Assembly (NCBI GenBank): GCA_030653385.1
Contig: JAURZM010000056.1
Location: forward strand, 1-64,000
Length of the DNA: 64,000 nucleotides
Direction of reading: 5' to 3'
From: Rubrivivax sp.
GTDB lineage: Bacteria; Pseudomonadota; Gammaproteobacteria; Burkholderiales; Burkholderiaceae_C
A program made the position numbers and the translations under genes. The notes under the pieces were generated by a model, which saw only the letters and a list, made by a program, of their open reading frames with translations, searched no databases and had not been told where the DNA came from. Below, piece by piece: positions 16,282 to 24,767 of the stretch. The number at the start of each line of letters is the position of its first letter. The stretch's first letter is position 1.

Positions 16282-17802
16282 ATGACTTCACCCGCGCCGT
16301 TTCAGGACCTGCCTTCACTGATCGCCGGCCATGCGCGACAGCGCCCCAACGCTCCGGCGCTGCTGTGCGGCGATCAGCAGATGAGCTACCTCCAGCTGAA
16401 GTCACGTGTCGACCGCGTGGCCGCGGCGTTGCATCAGCAGGGCCTGGGGCCTGGGCGTGTGGTGGCGGTGTGCGCTGGCACGTCACTGGATTACCTGTGT
16501 GTCTTCCTGGGCGCGCTGCGTGCCGGCCTTGCGGTGGCGCCACTGGCCCCCGGCTCCACACCCGCTCAGTTGCAGGACATGGCACGAGACGCGGACGCCG
16601 CTTTTGTGTTTCTCGATGCGGCGGGCAGCGCGTTGAAGGTGGCCTGGCCCGCACCCACCGTGAGCCTGGAAAGTGCAGAGCTCGACACCTGGCTGCCGCC
16701 CGAAGGGGTGCAGCCCAGGCCGGTGGTCATCGACCCCAGCTGGCCCTTCAACATCATCTATTCGTCGGGCACCACGGGCACGCCCAAAGGCATCGTGCAG
16801 CCGCATGCGATGCGCTGGGCGCACATCCAGCGCGCGGCCGCTTCGGCTTACGGCACCGACACCGTGACGATGATCGCCACGCCGCTGTACAGCAACACCA
16901 CGCTGGTGTGCCTGATCCCGACGCTGGCCTACGGCGGCTGCGCGGTGCTGATGCCGAAGTTCGACGCGCTGCGCTACCTGCAGCTGGCACAAGAACACCG
17001 CGCCACGCACACGATGCTGGTGCCGGTGCAGTACCAGCGGCTGATGGCGCATCCGGAATTCGACCGTTTCGACCTGAGCGCTTTTCGCGCCAAGTTCAGC
17101 ACCAGTGCACCTTTCCATGCCGAACTGAAGGCCGACATCCTGAAGCGTTGGCCAGGTGCCTTGACCGAGTACTACGGCCTCACCGAAGGTGGCGGCACCT
17201 GCATCCTGCACGCGCACCTGCACCCGGACAAACTGCACAGCGTGGGCCAGCCGGTGGAAGGACACGACATCCGCCTGATCGACGAGGCCGGCCACGAGGT
17301 GGCAGCCGGCGAAAGCGGCGAGGTCGTCGGCCGATCGCCCGGCATGATGACGGGTTACCACAAGCAGCCCGAGCTGACCCGCGCCGCCGAGTGGTTCGAC
17401 GCCGAGGGCCGGCGCTACATCCGCACCGGTGACGTGGGCCGTTTCGATGCCGACGGCTTCCTGACACTGCACGACCGCCGCAAGGACATGATCATCAGCG
17501 GCGGCTTCAACATCTACCCCAGCGACCTCGAAGCCATCCTGCGTGCTCACCCCGACGTGGCCGACGTGGCCGTGGTCGGAGTGCCCAGCGCCGAGTGGGG
17601 CGAAACGCCGGTGGCCTTTTGTGTGCTGCGCGCAGGCGCCACTGTGGATGCCGATGGCCTGCGCGAATGGATGAACACGCAGGTGGGCAAGACGCAGCGC
17701 CTGCACGCGCTGCGCCTGGTGGCCGAGCTGCCCCGCAGCGCCATCGGCAAGGTGCTGAAACGCGAGTTGCGCGACAGCTGGTCGGCATCAGCCGGCGGCT
17801 GA
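16282..17802 (+). CDS. Class I adenylate-forming acyl/aryl-CoA ligase
   Basis: This encodes a 506-residue AMP-forming synthetase that would activate a carboxylic acid to its CoA thioester. The P-loop-like YSSGTTGTPKGI (about residue 158) is present. So are YYGLTEGG, the YIRTGDVG Asp motif, the hinge DRRKDMIISGGFNIYPSD and the C-terminal catalytic Lys in IGKVLKREL. The ATG at 16282 (MTSPAPFQDLP) fits the family better than the frame start at 16207. It ends 15 bases inside the convergent IclR gene. The neighbours suggest an aromatic or fatty acid substrate, but the substrate is not determined. Confidence 0.88.
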   Translation: MTSPAPFQDLPSLIAGHARQRPNAPALLCGDQQMSYLQLKSRVDRVAAALHQQGLGPGRVVAVCAGTSLDYLCVFLGALRAGLAVAPLAPGSTPAQLQDMARDADAAFVFLDAAGSALKVAWPAPTVSLESAELDTWLPPEGVQPRPVVIDPSWPFNIIYSSGTTGTPKGIVQPHAMRWAHIQRAAASAYGTDTVTMIATPLYSNTTLVCLIPTLAYGGCAVLMPKFDALRYLQLAQEHRATHTMLVPVQYQRLMAHPEFDRFDLSAFRAKFSTSAPFHAELKADILKRWPGALTEYYGLTEGGGTCILHAHLHPDKLHSVGQPVEGHDIRLIDEAGHEVAAGESGEVVGRSPGMMTGYHKQPELTRAAEWFDAEGRRYIRTGDVGRFDADGFLTLHDRRKDMIISGGFNIYPSDLEAILRAHPDVADVAVVGVPSAEWGETPVAFCVLRAGATVDADGLREWMNTQVGKTQRLHALRLVAELPRSAIGKVLKRELRDSWSASAGG

Positions 17803-18555
17803 ATCCACAGCAGCCGCAGCGACAGCACCTGCCCCCAGCTGGGCCGTCAGCTCGGCTGCGCAGCGCTTCAGCGCACGCGCCGGCACGCCACCGGCTTGGG
17901 TGTCGAAGTTGGCCGTGGCACCAATGGCCGTCAGCGTGAGCACCAGCGTGCCGCTGCCGTCGAAAACCGGGGCTGCCAGGCCGCTGACACCCGGCACGGC
18001 CGCGTCCACCACGTGGCTGAAACCGGCTTTGCGGATAGCCGCCAGCTCCTGGTCCATGGCCTTGTCGAAAACACCGCGGCCGGCTGCGGCGACCACCACC
18101 ACACGCGGCAGATGGGCCGCGAACAGCCGGCCGCTGGCGGTGCCACGCAGGCTCATCACCGCGCCGTGGCGCATCGTCACATGCACGGGCGAAGGGGCTT
18201 CTTCGGTGCGCACGATGGTCGGCCCGTGGCTGCCCCACACTGCAATGGCCACGGTCTGGCCGGTGGCCACGGCCAGCTCGGGCAGGCGCGCGGTGGCCAG
18301 CCGCACGGGGTCGAACTGCTGCAGGCTGATCAGCCCCAGCTGCATGGCCAAGGGCCCCAGGCCGTAGTGGCCGCTGGCGGCGTCCTGTTCGATCAGGCCC
18401 AGCTTGCCGAAGCTCACCAGGTAGGGGTGTGCCTTGGCGGCGCTCATGTCGGCGGCGGGCGCCAGGTCCTTCAGCGCCAGCGGCCGGCCGGCGCGGGCCA
18501 GGGCCAGCAGCAGGCGGCCGCCCACTTCGATGCTTTGAATGCCACGTTGGCTCAT
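17788..18555 (-). CDS. IclR-family transcriptional regulator
   Basis: This encodes a 255-residue regulator. The N-terminal winged helix (GIQSIEVGGRLLLALARAGRPLALKDLAPAADMS, residues about 4-38) is followed by an IclR effector domain (LRGTASGRLFAAHLP). It is transcribed away from the MBL/VOC/monooxygenase/hmgA operon and is the likely local regulator, with a probable aromatic acid as effector. Its 3' end overlaps the ligase gene by 15 bases on the opposite strand. Confidence 0.9.
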   Translation of the reverse strand: MSQRGIQSIEVGGRLLLALARAGRPLALKDLAPAADMSAAKAHPYLVSFGKLGLIEQDAASGHYGLGPLAMQLGLISLQQFDPVRLATARLPELAVATGQTVAIAVWGSHGPTIVRTEEAPSPVHVTMRHGAVMSLRGTASGRLFAAHLPRVVVVAAAGRGVFDKAMDQELAAIRKAGFSHVVDAAVPGVSGLAAPVFDGSGTLVLTLTAIGATANFDTQAGGVPARALKRCAAELTAQLGAGAVAAAAVDSAAG

Positions 18556-18592
18556 GGGTGGATGGGTAGGGCAGGCCGGGTCAGGGGTTTAC

Positions 18593-18622
18593 ACTAAAAC
18601 GAATGGATTTGACAGTATCAAA
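18593..18622 (-). promoter_or_regulatory. iclR promoter and probable operator
   Basis: On the minus strand TTGATA (18616-18621) and TTTAGT (18593-18598) are 17 bases apart and point at the IclR gene. They overlap an inverted repeat TTTGA-N5-TCAAA (18608-18622), which could be the operator for autoregulation and control of the divergent operon starting at 18646. Confidence 0.4.
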
Positions 18623-18645
18623 CAATCGAAGCGGAGACAACGCAG

Positions 18646-19626
18646 ATGAACACCCCTCAAGCGGCCCCGGCCGGCACCAAAACCTTTGCCTCGCAGGCCG
18701 ACCTGGAAGAGAAGCAGGTCACCTTCAGCAAGCTCAGCGACAACGCCTACGCCTACACGGCCGAAGGTGACCCCAACACCGGCATCATCGTCGGCGACGA
18801 CGCGGTGCTGGTGCTGGACACGCAGGCCACGCCGGTGATGGCGCAAGACGTCATCCGCCGCATCCGCGAGGTCACCGACAAGCCGATCAAGTACGTGCTG
18901 CTGACGCACTACCACGCGGTGCGGGTGCTGGGGGCCAGCGCCTATGGCGCCGAACACATCATTGCCAGCCAGGACACCCGCGACCTCATTGTCGAACGCG
19001 GTGAACAGGACAAGGCCAGCGAGATCGGCCGCTTCCCGCGCCTGTTCCGCAACGTCGAAAGTGTGCCCGCCGGCCTGACCTGGCCCACCCTCACCTTCAC
19101 CGGCAAGATGACGCTGTGGCTGGGCAGCCTGGAAGTGCAGTTGCTGCAGCTGGGCCGCGGCCACACCAAGGGCGACACGGTGGCCTGGCTGCCGCAACAG
19201 AAGATTCTGTTCAGCGGTGACCTGGTGGAATTCGACGCCACGCCTTACGCCGGCGACGCCTATTTCAAGGACTGGCCGCAGACGCTGGACAACATCGCCG
19301 CACTCCAGCCCGCACAGCTGGTGCCCGGCCGCGGCGCGGCGCTGACCACCCCCGAAGCGGTGGCCGCCGGCCTGCAGGGCACGCGCAACTTCATTGCCGA
19401 CGTGCGCGACAGCGTCGAGGCCGGTGTCAAGGCCGGCAAGGACCTGAACGCCGTCTACAAAGAGACGATGGCCCGGCTGTCGCCGACGTACGGCCACTGG
19501 GTCATCTTCCAGCACTGCATGCCCTTCGATGTGACACGCTGTTATGACGAGATGACCGGCCACCGCGACCCGCGCATCTGGACCGCCGAGCGTGACGTCG
19601 AGATGTGGCGCACGCTGGAAAGCTGA
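18646..19626 (+). CDS. MBL-fold metallo-hydrolase with altered metal motif
   Basis: This encodes a 326-residue metallo-beta-lactamase-fold protein. It has the fold landmarks GIIVGDDAVLVLDT, GRGHTKGD (His173) and FSGDLVE (Asp192). The normal HxHxDH motif reads H88-Y-H90-A-V92-R93: the Asp and His that bind the second metal are replaced by Val and Arg. It may therefore bind one metal or have a different chemistry. GGAG lies about 12 bases before the ATG. It is the first gene of the divergent operon. Thioester or lactone hydrolysis in aromatic breakdown is possible, but the function is not assigned. Confidence 0.8.
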   Translation: MNTPQAAPAGTKTFASQADLEEKQVTFSKLSDNAYAYTAEGDPNTGIIVGDDAVLVLDTQATPVMAQDVIRRIREVTDKPIKYVLLTHYHAVRVLGASAYGAEHIIASQDTRDLIVERGEQDKASEIGRFPRLFRNVESVPAGLTWPTLTFTGKMTLWLGSLEVQLLQLGRGHTKGDTVAWLPQQKILFSGDLVEFDATPYAGDAYFKDWPQTLDNIAALQPAQLVPGRGAALTTPEAVAAGLQGTRNFIADVRDSVEAGVKAGKDLNAVYKETMARLSPTYGHWVIFQHCMPFDVTRCYDEMTGHRDPRIWTAERDVEMWRTLES

Positions 19627-19637
19627 AGGAGACCCCC

Positions 19638-20174
19638 ATGTCGATTCAGCGCATCCATCACGTGGCCTACCGCTGCCACGACGCCAAGGCCACCGTGCAG
19701 TGGTACGGCCAGCACCTGGGCATGGGTTTCGTGCTGGCCATCGCCGAAGACCAGGTGCCCAGCACCCACGCGCCCGACCCCTACATGCACGTGTTCCTGG
19801 ACGCCGGCGGCGGCAACGTGCTGGCCTTTTTCGAGCTGCCGAACAGCCCGGCCATGGGCCGTGACGGCAACACACCCGACTGGGTTCAGCACATCGCTTT
19901 CAAGGTGGGCAGCGTCGACGAGTTGCTGGCCACGCAAGCACGCCTGCAGGCGGCGGGCATCGAGGTCATCGGTCCCACCGACCACACGATCTTCAAGAGC
20001 ATCTACTTCTTCGACCCCAACGGCCACCGCCTGGAACTGGCCGCCGACACCGCCACAACCGAGATGACGAAGAAGCTCGACGACGTGAAGTGGGCCATGC
20101 TCGACGAGTGGGCGCAGACCAAACGCGCGCCCAAACACGCGGCGTGGATGCACGAAAAAGAGTTCGCGCCCTGA
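19638..20174 (+). CDS. VOC-superfamily (glyoxalase/dioxygenase-like) protein
   Basis: This encodes a 178-residue vicinal-oxygen-chelate protein with two beta-alpha-beta-beta-beta modules. Metal-ligand candidates are His in IHHVAYRCHD, His in VQHIAFKVG and Glu in GHRLELAADT, the pattern of ring-cleavage dioxygenases and glyoxalases. AAGGAGA precedes the ATG at 19638 by 6 to 12 bases, just after the MBL gene. Its place before the monooxygenase suggests a role in aromatic breakdown. The exact reaction is unknown. Confidence 0.8.
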   Translation: MSIQRIHHVAYRCHDAKATVQWYGQHLGMGFVLAIAEDQVPSTHAPDPYMHVFLDAGGGNVLAFFELPNSPAMGRDGNTPDWVQHIAFKVGSVDELLATQARLQAAGIEVIGPTDHTIFKSIYFFDPNGHRLELAADTATTEMTKKLDDVKWAMLDEWAQTKRAPKHAAWMHEKEFAP

Positions 20175-20193
20175 TGAGCTGAGGGGTCGCTCG

Positions 20194-21879
20194 ATGCTCA
20201 GCACCTACACCTACCCGCGTTTTGCCTACCGCAAGCCTTCAGAACTGAACGCGCCCGAACATGTGACGCGCCACGCGGTCGTGGTGGTGGGCGCCGGCCC
20301 GGTGGGTCTGGCCGCCGCCATCGACCTGGCGCAGCACGGCCTGCGCGTGCTGCTGCTGGACGACGACAACACCGTCAGCGTCGGCTCGCGTGGGCTGTGT
20401 TACGCCAAACGCACGCTGGAAATTCTGGACCGCCTGGGCTGCGGCCAGCCGGTGGTGGACAAGGGTGTGACCTGGAACGTGGGCCGCACCTTCCACCGCG
20501 AAGCCGAAGTCTTCAACTTCAACCTGCTGCCCCAGGCCGACCACTGCCGCCCGGGCATGGTGAACCTGCAGCAGTACTACCTGGAGGAGTACCTCGTCGA
20601 GCGTGCAGCGGCCTTGCCGAACATCGAGCTGCGCTGGAAAAACAAGGTCACGTCCGTCACGCCGCAAGACGATGGCGCCTTGGTCACGGTGGAAACCGAC
20701 GACGGCAGCTACACGCTGCACGCCGACTGGCTGGTGGTGGCCGACGGCGCCCGCAGCCCCATTCGCCGCCAGCTGGGTCTGGACATGGAAGGCCAGGTTT
20801 TCAAGGACCGTTTCCTGATCGCCGACGTGTTGATGAAGTCGCCGATGTTTGCCGAAGGCGCGGCCGAGCGCTGGTTCTGGTTCGACCCACCCTTCCACCC
20901 CGATCAGAGTGTGCTGCTTCACCGCGAGGCCGACGATGTGTGGCGCATCGACTTCCAGCTGGGCTGGGACGCTGACCCTGAACTGGAAAAGCAGCCCGAG
21001 CGCGTGACTCCGCGCATCCGGCAGATGCTGGGCCCCGACCGGGCATTCGAACTCGAGTGGGTCAGCGTCTACACCTTCCAATGCCGCCGCATGCAGGCCT
21101 TCCGCCACGGCCATGTGTTGTTCACCGGTGACGCCGCGCACCAGGTCAGCCCTTTCGGTGCGCGTGGTGCCAATTCGGGCATTCAGGACACCGACAACCT
21201 GGCCTGGAAACTGAAGCTGGTGATCGCCGGTCTGGCGCCCGAGTCGCTGCTGGACAGCTACAACAGCGAGCGTGTGGCCGCAGCCGACGAAAACCTGATG
21301 AACAGCACACGCAGCACCGACTTCATCACGCCCAAGAGCGCGGTGAGCAAGGACTTCCGCAACGCCGTGCTGACGCTGGCGCAGGAGCACCACTTCGCAC
21401 GTGCGCTGGTCAACAGCGGGCGGCTGTCGGTGCCGGCGTACCTGAGCACGTCGCCGCTGAACACACCGGACACCGACACCTTCGAAGGCGCCATGCACCC
21501 CGGCGCGCCCTTGGCCGACGCCCCGGTGCAGCACCAGGGCCACAGCAGCTGGTTGCTGGCGCACACCGGCGGCCACTTCGTGCTGGTGCTCTTCGTGCCC
21601 ACGGTGGCGGCGCTGCCGCCGGCCAGCCGCCAGCTGATCGCCAGCCTGTCGCAGCAGCCCGTGCCCGTGCACACGCTGCTGATCACCACCGAAGACGGCG
21701 ACGCCCCCGCCGGTGCCACCGTGCTGGTGGACAACCGCCAGCGTGTGCAGGAACGGCTCGACGGCCGCCCCGGCACGGCGTATCTTCTGCGCCCCGACCA
21801 ACACGTGGCCGCCCGCTGGCGCCAGCTCGACGCTGCTGCACTTCAAGCCGCACTGGCCCGGGCAATCGGTCACACCTGA
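20194..21879 (+). CDS. FAD-dependent aromatic monooxygenase (class A)
   Basis: This encodes a 561-residue flavoprotein hydroxylase. It has the GxGxxG FAD motif in VVVGAGPVGLAAAIDL (about residue 30), the DG motif in LVVADGARSPIRR and the GD motif in VLFTGDAAHQVSPFGARG. The C-terminal thioredoxin-like domain is typical of the MhpA/PheA group. It is followed by a DUF2783 protein and homogentisate dioxygenase. This suggests it makes homogentisate, as does MhaA, the 3-hydroxyphenylacetate 6-hydroxylase. That substrate is inferred from context only. Confidence 0.88.
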   Translation: MLSTYTYPRFAYRKPSELNAPEHVTRHAVVVVGAGPVGLAAAIDLAQHGLRVLLLDDDNTVSVGSRGLCYAKRTLEILDRLGCGQPVVDKGVTWNVGRTFHREAEVFNFNLLPQADHCRPGMVNLQQYYLEEYLVERAAALPNIELRWKNKVTSVTPQDDGALVTVETDDGSYTLHADWLVVADGARSPIRRQLGLDMEGQVFKDRFLIADVLMKSPMFAEGAAERWFWFDPPFHPDQSVLLHREADDVWRIDFQLGWDADPELEKQPERVTPRIRQMLGPDRAFELEWVSVYTFQCRRMQAFRHGHVLFTGDAAHQVSPFGARGANSGIQDTDNLAWKLKLVIAGLAPESLLDSYNSERVAAADENLMNSTRSTDFITPKSAVSKDFRNAVLTLAQEHHFARALVNSGRLSVPAYLSTSPLNTPDTDTFEGAMHPGAPLADAPVQHQGHSSWLLAHTGGHFVLVLFVPTVAALPPASRQLIASLSQQPVPVHTLLITTEDGDAPAGATVLVDNRQRVQERLDGRPGTAYLLRPDQHVAARWRQLDAAALQAALARAIGHT

Positions 21880-21883
21880 AGCC

Positions 21884-22150
21884 GTGAAGGAGCGCGCGAT
21901 CGGCACCCTGAACACCCAAGCCAACTTCGGCCGACCCGGTCAAACGCCCTTGCATGCGTTTTCGCCCGGCGACGACTTCTACGAACAGCTGATCGACACC
22001 CACCGCGGCCTGAGCGACGAACAAAGCCGCCTGCTCAACGCACGCCTTGTGCTGCTGCTGGCCAACCACATCGGCGACCTCGACGTGCTGGCCCAGGCGC
22101 TGGCCGCGGCGCGACAGGGCCTGGCACCCGAAGACTCGTCAAAGGCATGA
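21884..22150 (+). CDS. DUF2783 small protein, putative monooxygenase partner
   Basis: This encodes up to 88 residues. The core FYEQLIDTHRGLSDEQSRLLNARLVLLLANHIGD matches my memory of the DUF2783 family, small helical proteins found next to flavin monooxygenases. In the 3-hydroxyphenylacetate system a small coupling protein (MhaB) plays this part. The GTG at 21884 gives the longest plausible protein but has no ribosome site. GAAGGAG at 21885-21891 suggests a start nearer 21899-21908, where no ATG exists, so the start is uncertain. The stop overlaps the hmgA start (ATGA). Confidence 0.7.
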   Translation: MKERAIGTLNTQANFGRPGQTPLHAFSPGDDFYEQLIDTHRGLSDEQSRLLNARLVLLLANHIGDLDVLAQALAAARQGLAPEDSSKA

Positions 22151-23445
22151 GCAACCTTCAATACCAAAGCGGCTTTGGCAACCACTTCGCCACCGAGGCC
22201 GTGCCCGGGGTGCTGCCGGTGGGCCGCAACAGCCCGCAGCGCGCGGCCAAAGGTTTGTATGCCGAGCTCATCAGCGGCACGGCCTTCACCGCCCCCCGCG
22301 CCGACAACCGCCGCAGCTGGCTTTACCGCCGCCAGCCCAGTGTGGTGACAGGCGCGTATGAGCCGCTGCCGCACCCCGGCTGGACCACCGGCGCCGCTGG
22401 TGGCGTGGCCGTGCCACCCGACCCGCTGCGCTGGGCGCCGTTCCCGCTGCCCACCGCACCCACCGACTTCATCGACGGCCTGCACACCGTGGTGGCCAAT
22501 GGCGACGCCGACGCACAAACGGGCATGGCCACGCTGGTCTACACCGCCAACCGCGGCATGAGCCGGCGTGCGCTGGTGAACGCCGACGGCGAAATGCTGC
22601 TGGTGCCGCAGCAAGGTGCGCTGCGCATCACCACCGAGCTCGGCTTGCTGGACGTGAAACCCGGCGAAGTGGCCTTGCTGCCGCGTGGCCTGGCCTTCAA
22701 GATCGACTGCAGCGACGGCCCCGATGCGCCTTTCCGCGGCTACATCGCCGAAAACTACGGCGCCCCTTTCCGCCTGCCCGAGTTGGGGCCCATCGGCAGC
22801 AACGGCCTTGCCAATCCGCGCGACTTTCTCGCGCCCGTGGCGGCTTACCAGGCCGAGCCCGGCCCCTGCGAGATGGTGAAGAAGTTCGGCGGCCGCCTGT
22901 GGCGCGCCGAGCAGCAGGCCACGCCCTTCAACGTGGTGGCCTGGCATGGCAACCTGGCGCCGCTGAAGTACGACACGGCGAACTTCATGACCATCGGCAG
23001 CATCAGCTTCGACCACCCCGACCCGAGCATCTTCACGGTGCTGACGAGCCCCAGCGACACACCCGGCACCGCCAACTGCGACTTCGTGATCTTTCCGCCG
23101 CGCTGGATGGTGGCCGAAGACACCTTCCGCCCGCCCTGGTACCACCGCAACCTGATGAGCGAATTCATGGGCCTGGTGCATGGCCAGTACGACGCCAAGC
23201 CCGAAGGGTTCAAACCCGGTGGCGCCAGCCTGCACAACGCCATGGTGCCGCACGGCCCCGATGCCGAAGCCTTTGCCAAGGCCAGCAGCGCGCCGCTGGC
23301 GCCCCACAAGCTGGACCACACCTTGGCCTTCATGTTCGAAAGCCGCTACCGTTTCGTGCCCACGGCCTGGGCCATGAACGGCGGTCAACTCGACCGCAAC
23401 TACGCCCGGTGTTGGGCCGACCTGCAGGACACCTTCACGCCATGA
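22147..23445 (+). CDS. hmgA: Homogentisate 1,2-dioxygenase
   Basis: This encodes a 432-residue Fe(II) dioxygenase that opens the homogentisate ring to maleylacetoacetate. The start YQSGFGNHFATEA is diagnostic. The metal ligands align as H333 and E339 in YHRNLMSEF and H369 in LHNAMVPHG (H335, E341 and H371 in the human enzyme). It overlaps the DUF2783 gene and the next gene fahA by 4 bases each, so the three are translationally coupled. It probably acts in tyrosine, phenylalanine or hydroxyphenylacetate breakdown. Confidence 0.97.
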   Translation: MSNLQYQSGFGNHFATEAVPGVLPVGRNSPQRAAKGLYAELISGTAFTAPRADNRRSWLYRRQPSVVTGAYEPLPHPGWTTGAAGGVAVPPDPLRWAPFPLPTAPTDFIDGLHTVVANGDADAQTGMATLVYTANRGMSRRALVNADGEMLLVPQQGALRITTELGLLDVKPGEVALLPRGLAFKIDCSDGPDAPFRGYIAENYGAPFRLPELGPIGSNGLANPRDFLAPVAAYQAEPGPCEMVKKFGGRLWRAEQQATPFNVVAWHGNLAPLKYDTANFMTIGSISFDHPDPSIFTVLTSPSDTPGTANCDFVIFPPRWMVAEDTFRPPWYHRNLMSEFMGLVHGQYDAKPEGFKPGGASLHNAMVPHGPDAEAFAKASSAPLAPHKLDHTLAFMFESRYRFVPTAWAMNGGQLDRNYARCWADLQDTFTP

Positions 23446-24767
23446 GCTTGCTGGATGCCACCCACGACCCCGCACTGCGCAGCTGGGTCACATCGGCCAA
23501 CACACCGGACACCGACTTCCCGGTGCAGAACCTGCCTTTCGGCCGTTTCCGGCGCAAGGGCGAAGGCCAGCAGGACACGCTGCGCGTCGGCGTGGCCATC
23601 GGTGACCAGGTGCTCGACCTGCGCCTGGCCGCCGAGCTGTGCCCCTGGAGCAATGAAGTGGCGCCTTTGCTGGACCCGCTGGCGGCCGGCGACCTGGCCG
23701 CGTTCATGCGCCTGGGCCGCCCGGCCTGGCGCGCCGTGCGCGCGGCCCTGAGCGCTGCACTCACGGCCGACAGCGAACAGGGCCCCTTCCTGGAAAGTTG
23801 CCTGGTGCCGCAAGCCGACGTGCAGATGGCCATGCCTTGCGAGATCGGCGACTACACCGACTTCTACACGAGCATCCACCACGCCACCACGGTGGGCAAG
23901 ATGTTCAGGCCCGACAACCCGCTGCTGCCGAACTACACCTGGGTGCCCATCGGCTACCACGGCCGCAGTTCATCCATCGGTGTCAGCGGGCAGTTGCTGC
24001 GCCGACCCATGGGCCAGGTCAAGCTGATCGACGCCGCCGAACCCGTGCTGCGTGCCAGCAGTCGGCTGGACTACGAACTGGAGCTCGGTGCCTTGATGGC
24101 CCACGGCAATGAACTGGGCAGCCGCATCGGCATGGACAAGGCCGAGGACCACATCTTCGGCCTGGTGCTGTTCAACGACTGGAGCGCACGCGACATCCAG
24201 CCCTGGGAATACCAGCCGCTGGGGCCTTTCCTGAGCAAGAACTTCGGCAGCACGGTGTCACCGTGGGTGGTGACGCTGGACGCATTGGCGCCTTTCCGCC
24301 AGCCCTTCGTGCGCGCCGAAGGCCAGCCGCAGCCGCTGCCCTACCTGGACAGCGCGCACAACCGCGAAGCCGGTGCCATCAGCATCGAACTGGAAGTCTG
24401 GCTGCAGACGCAGAAGATGCAAAAGGCCCAACACCCCGGTGACCGCCTGGCCGGCAGCAACTACGCCAGCGCCGCTTACTGGACGTTGGCGCAGCTGGTG
24501 GCGCACCACACGGTGAACGGCTGCAACCTGCGCACCGGCGACCTGCTGGGCACCGGCACGCTGTCAGGCCCCGAGCCCGGGCAAGGCGGCTCGATGCTCG
24601 AGCTGGGCCACGGCGGCCGCCAGGCGCTGACGCTGAGCAGCGGCGAGCTGCGCAGCTTCATCGAAGACGGCGACACCGTCATCCTGCGTGGCCACTGCAT
24701 GGCCGAAGGCGCCCGGCGCATCGGGTTCGGCGAATGCCGGGGCACGGTGCTGCCCGCGCTGACCTGA
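23442..24767 (+). CDS. fahA: Fumarylacetoacetase
   Basis: This encodes a 441-residue hydrolase splitting fumarylacetoacetate to fumarate and acetoacetate. DYTDFYTSIHHATTVGKMFR carries the catalytic His and metal-binding Asp, and NYTWVPIGYHGRSSSI and LFNDWSARDIQPWEY are family blocks. The ATG at 23442 overlaps the hmgA stop. Maleylacetoacetate isomerase, the step between hmgA and fahA, is not in the window. The last 204 bases are overlapped on the opposite strand by the phosphoesterase gene. Confidence 0.97.
   Translation: MSLLDATHDPALRSWVTSANTPDTDFPVQNLPFGRFRRKGEGQQDTLRVGVAIGDQVLDLRLAAELCPWSNEVAPLLDPLAAGDLAAFMRLGRPAWRAVRAALSAALTADSEQGPFLESCLVPQADVQMAMPCEIGDYTDFYTSIHHATTVGKMFRPDNPLLPNYTWVPIGYHGRSSSIGVSGQLLRRPMGQVKLIDAAEPVLRASSRLDYELELGALMAHGNELGSRIGMDKAEDHIFGLVLFNDWSARDIQPWEYQPLGPFLSKNFGSTVSPWVVTLDALAPFRQPFVRAEGQPQPLPYLDSAHNREAGAISIELEVWLQTQKMQKAQHPGDRLAGSNYASAAYWTLAQLVAHHTVNGCNLRTGDLLGTGTLSGPEPGQGGSMLELGHGGRQALTLSSGELRSFIEDGDTVILRGHCMAEGARRIGFGECRGTVLPALT

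Noticed and set aside
20239..21924. A 561-codon minus-strand open frame
   Set aside because: It mirrors the monooxygenase gene and shows no motif; a GC-rich shadow.
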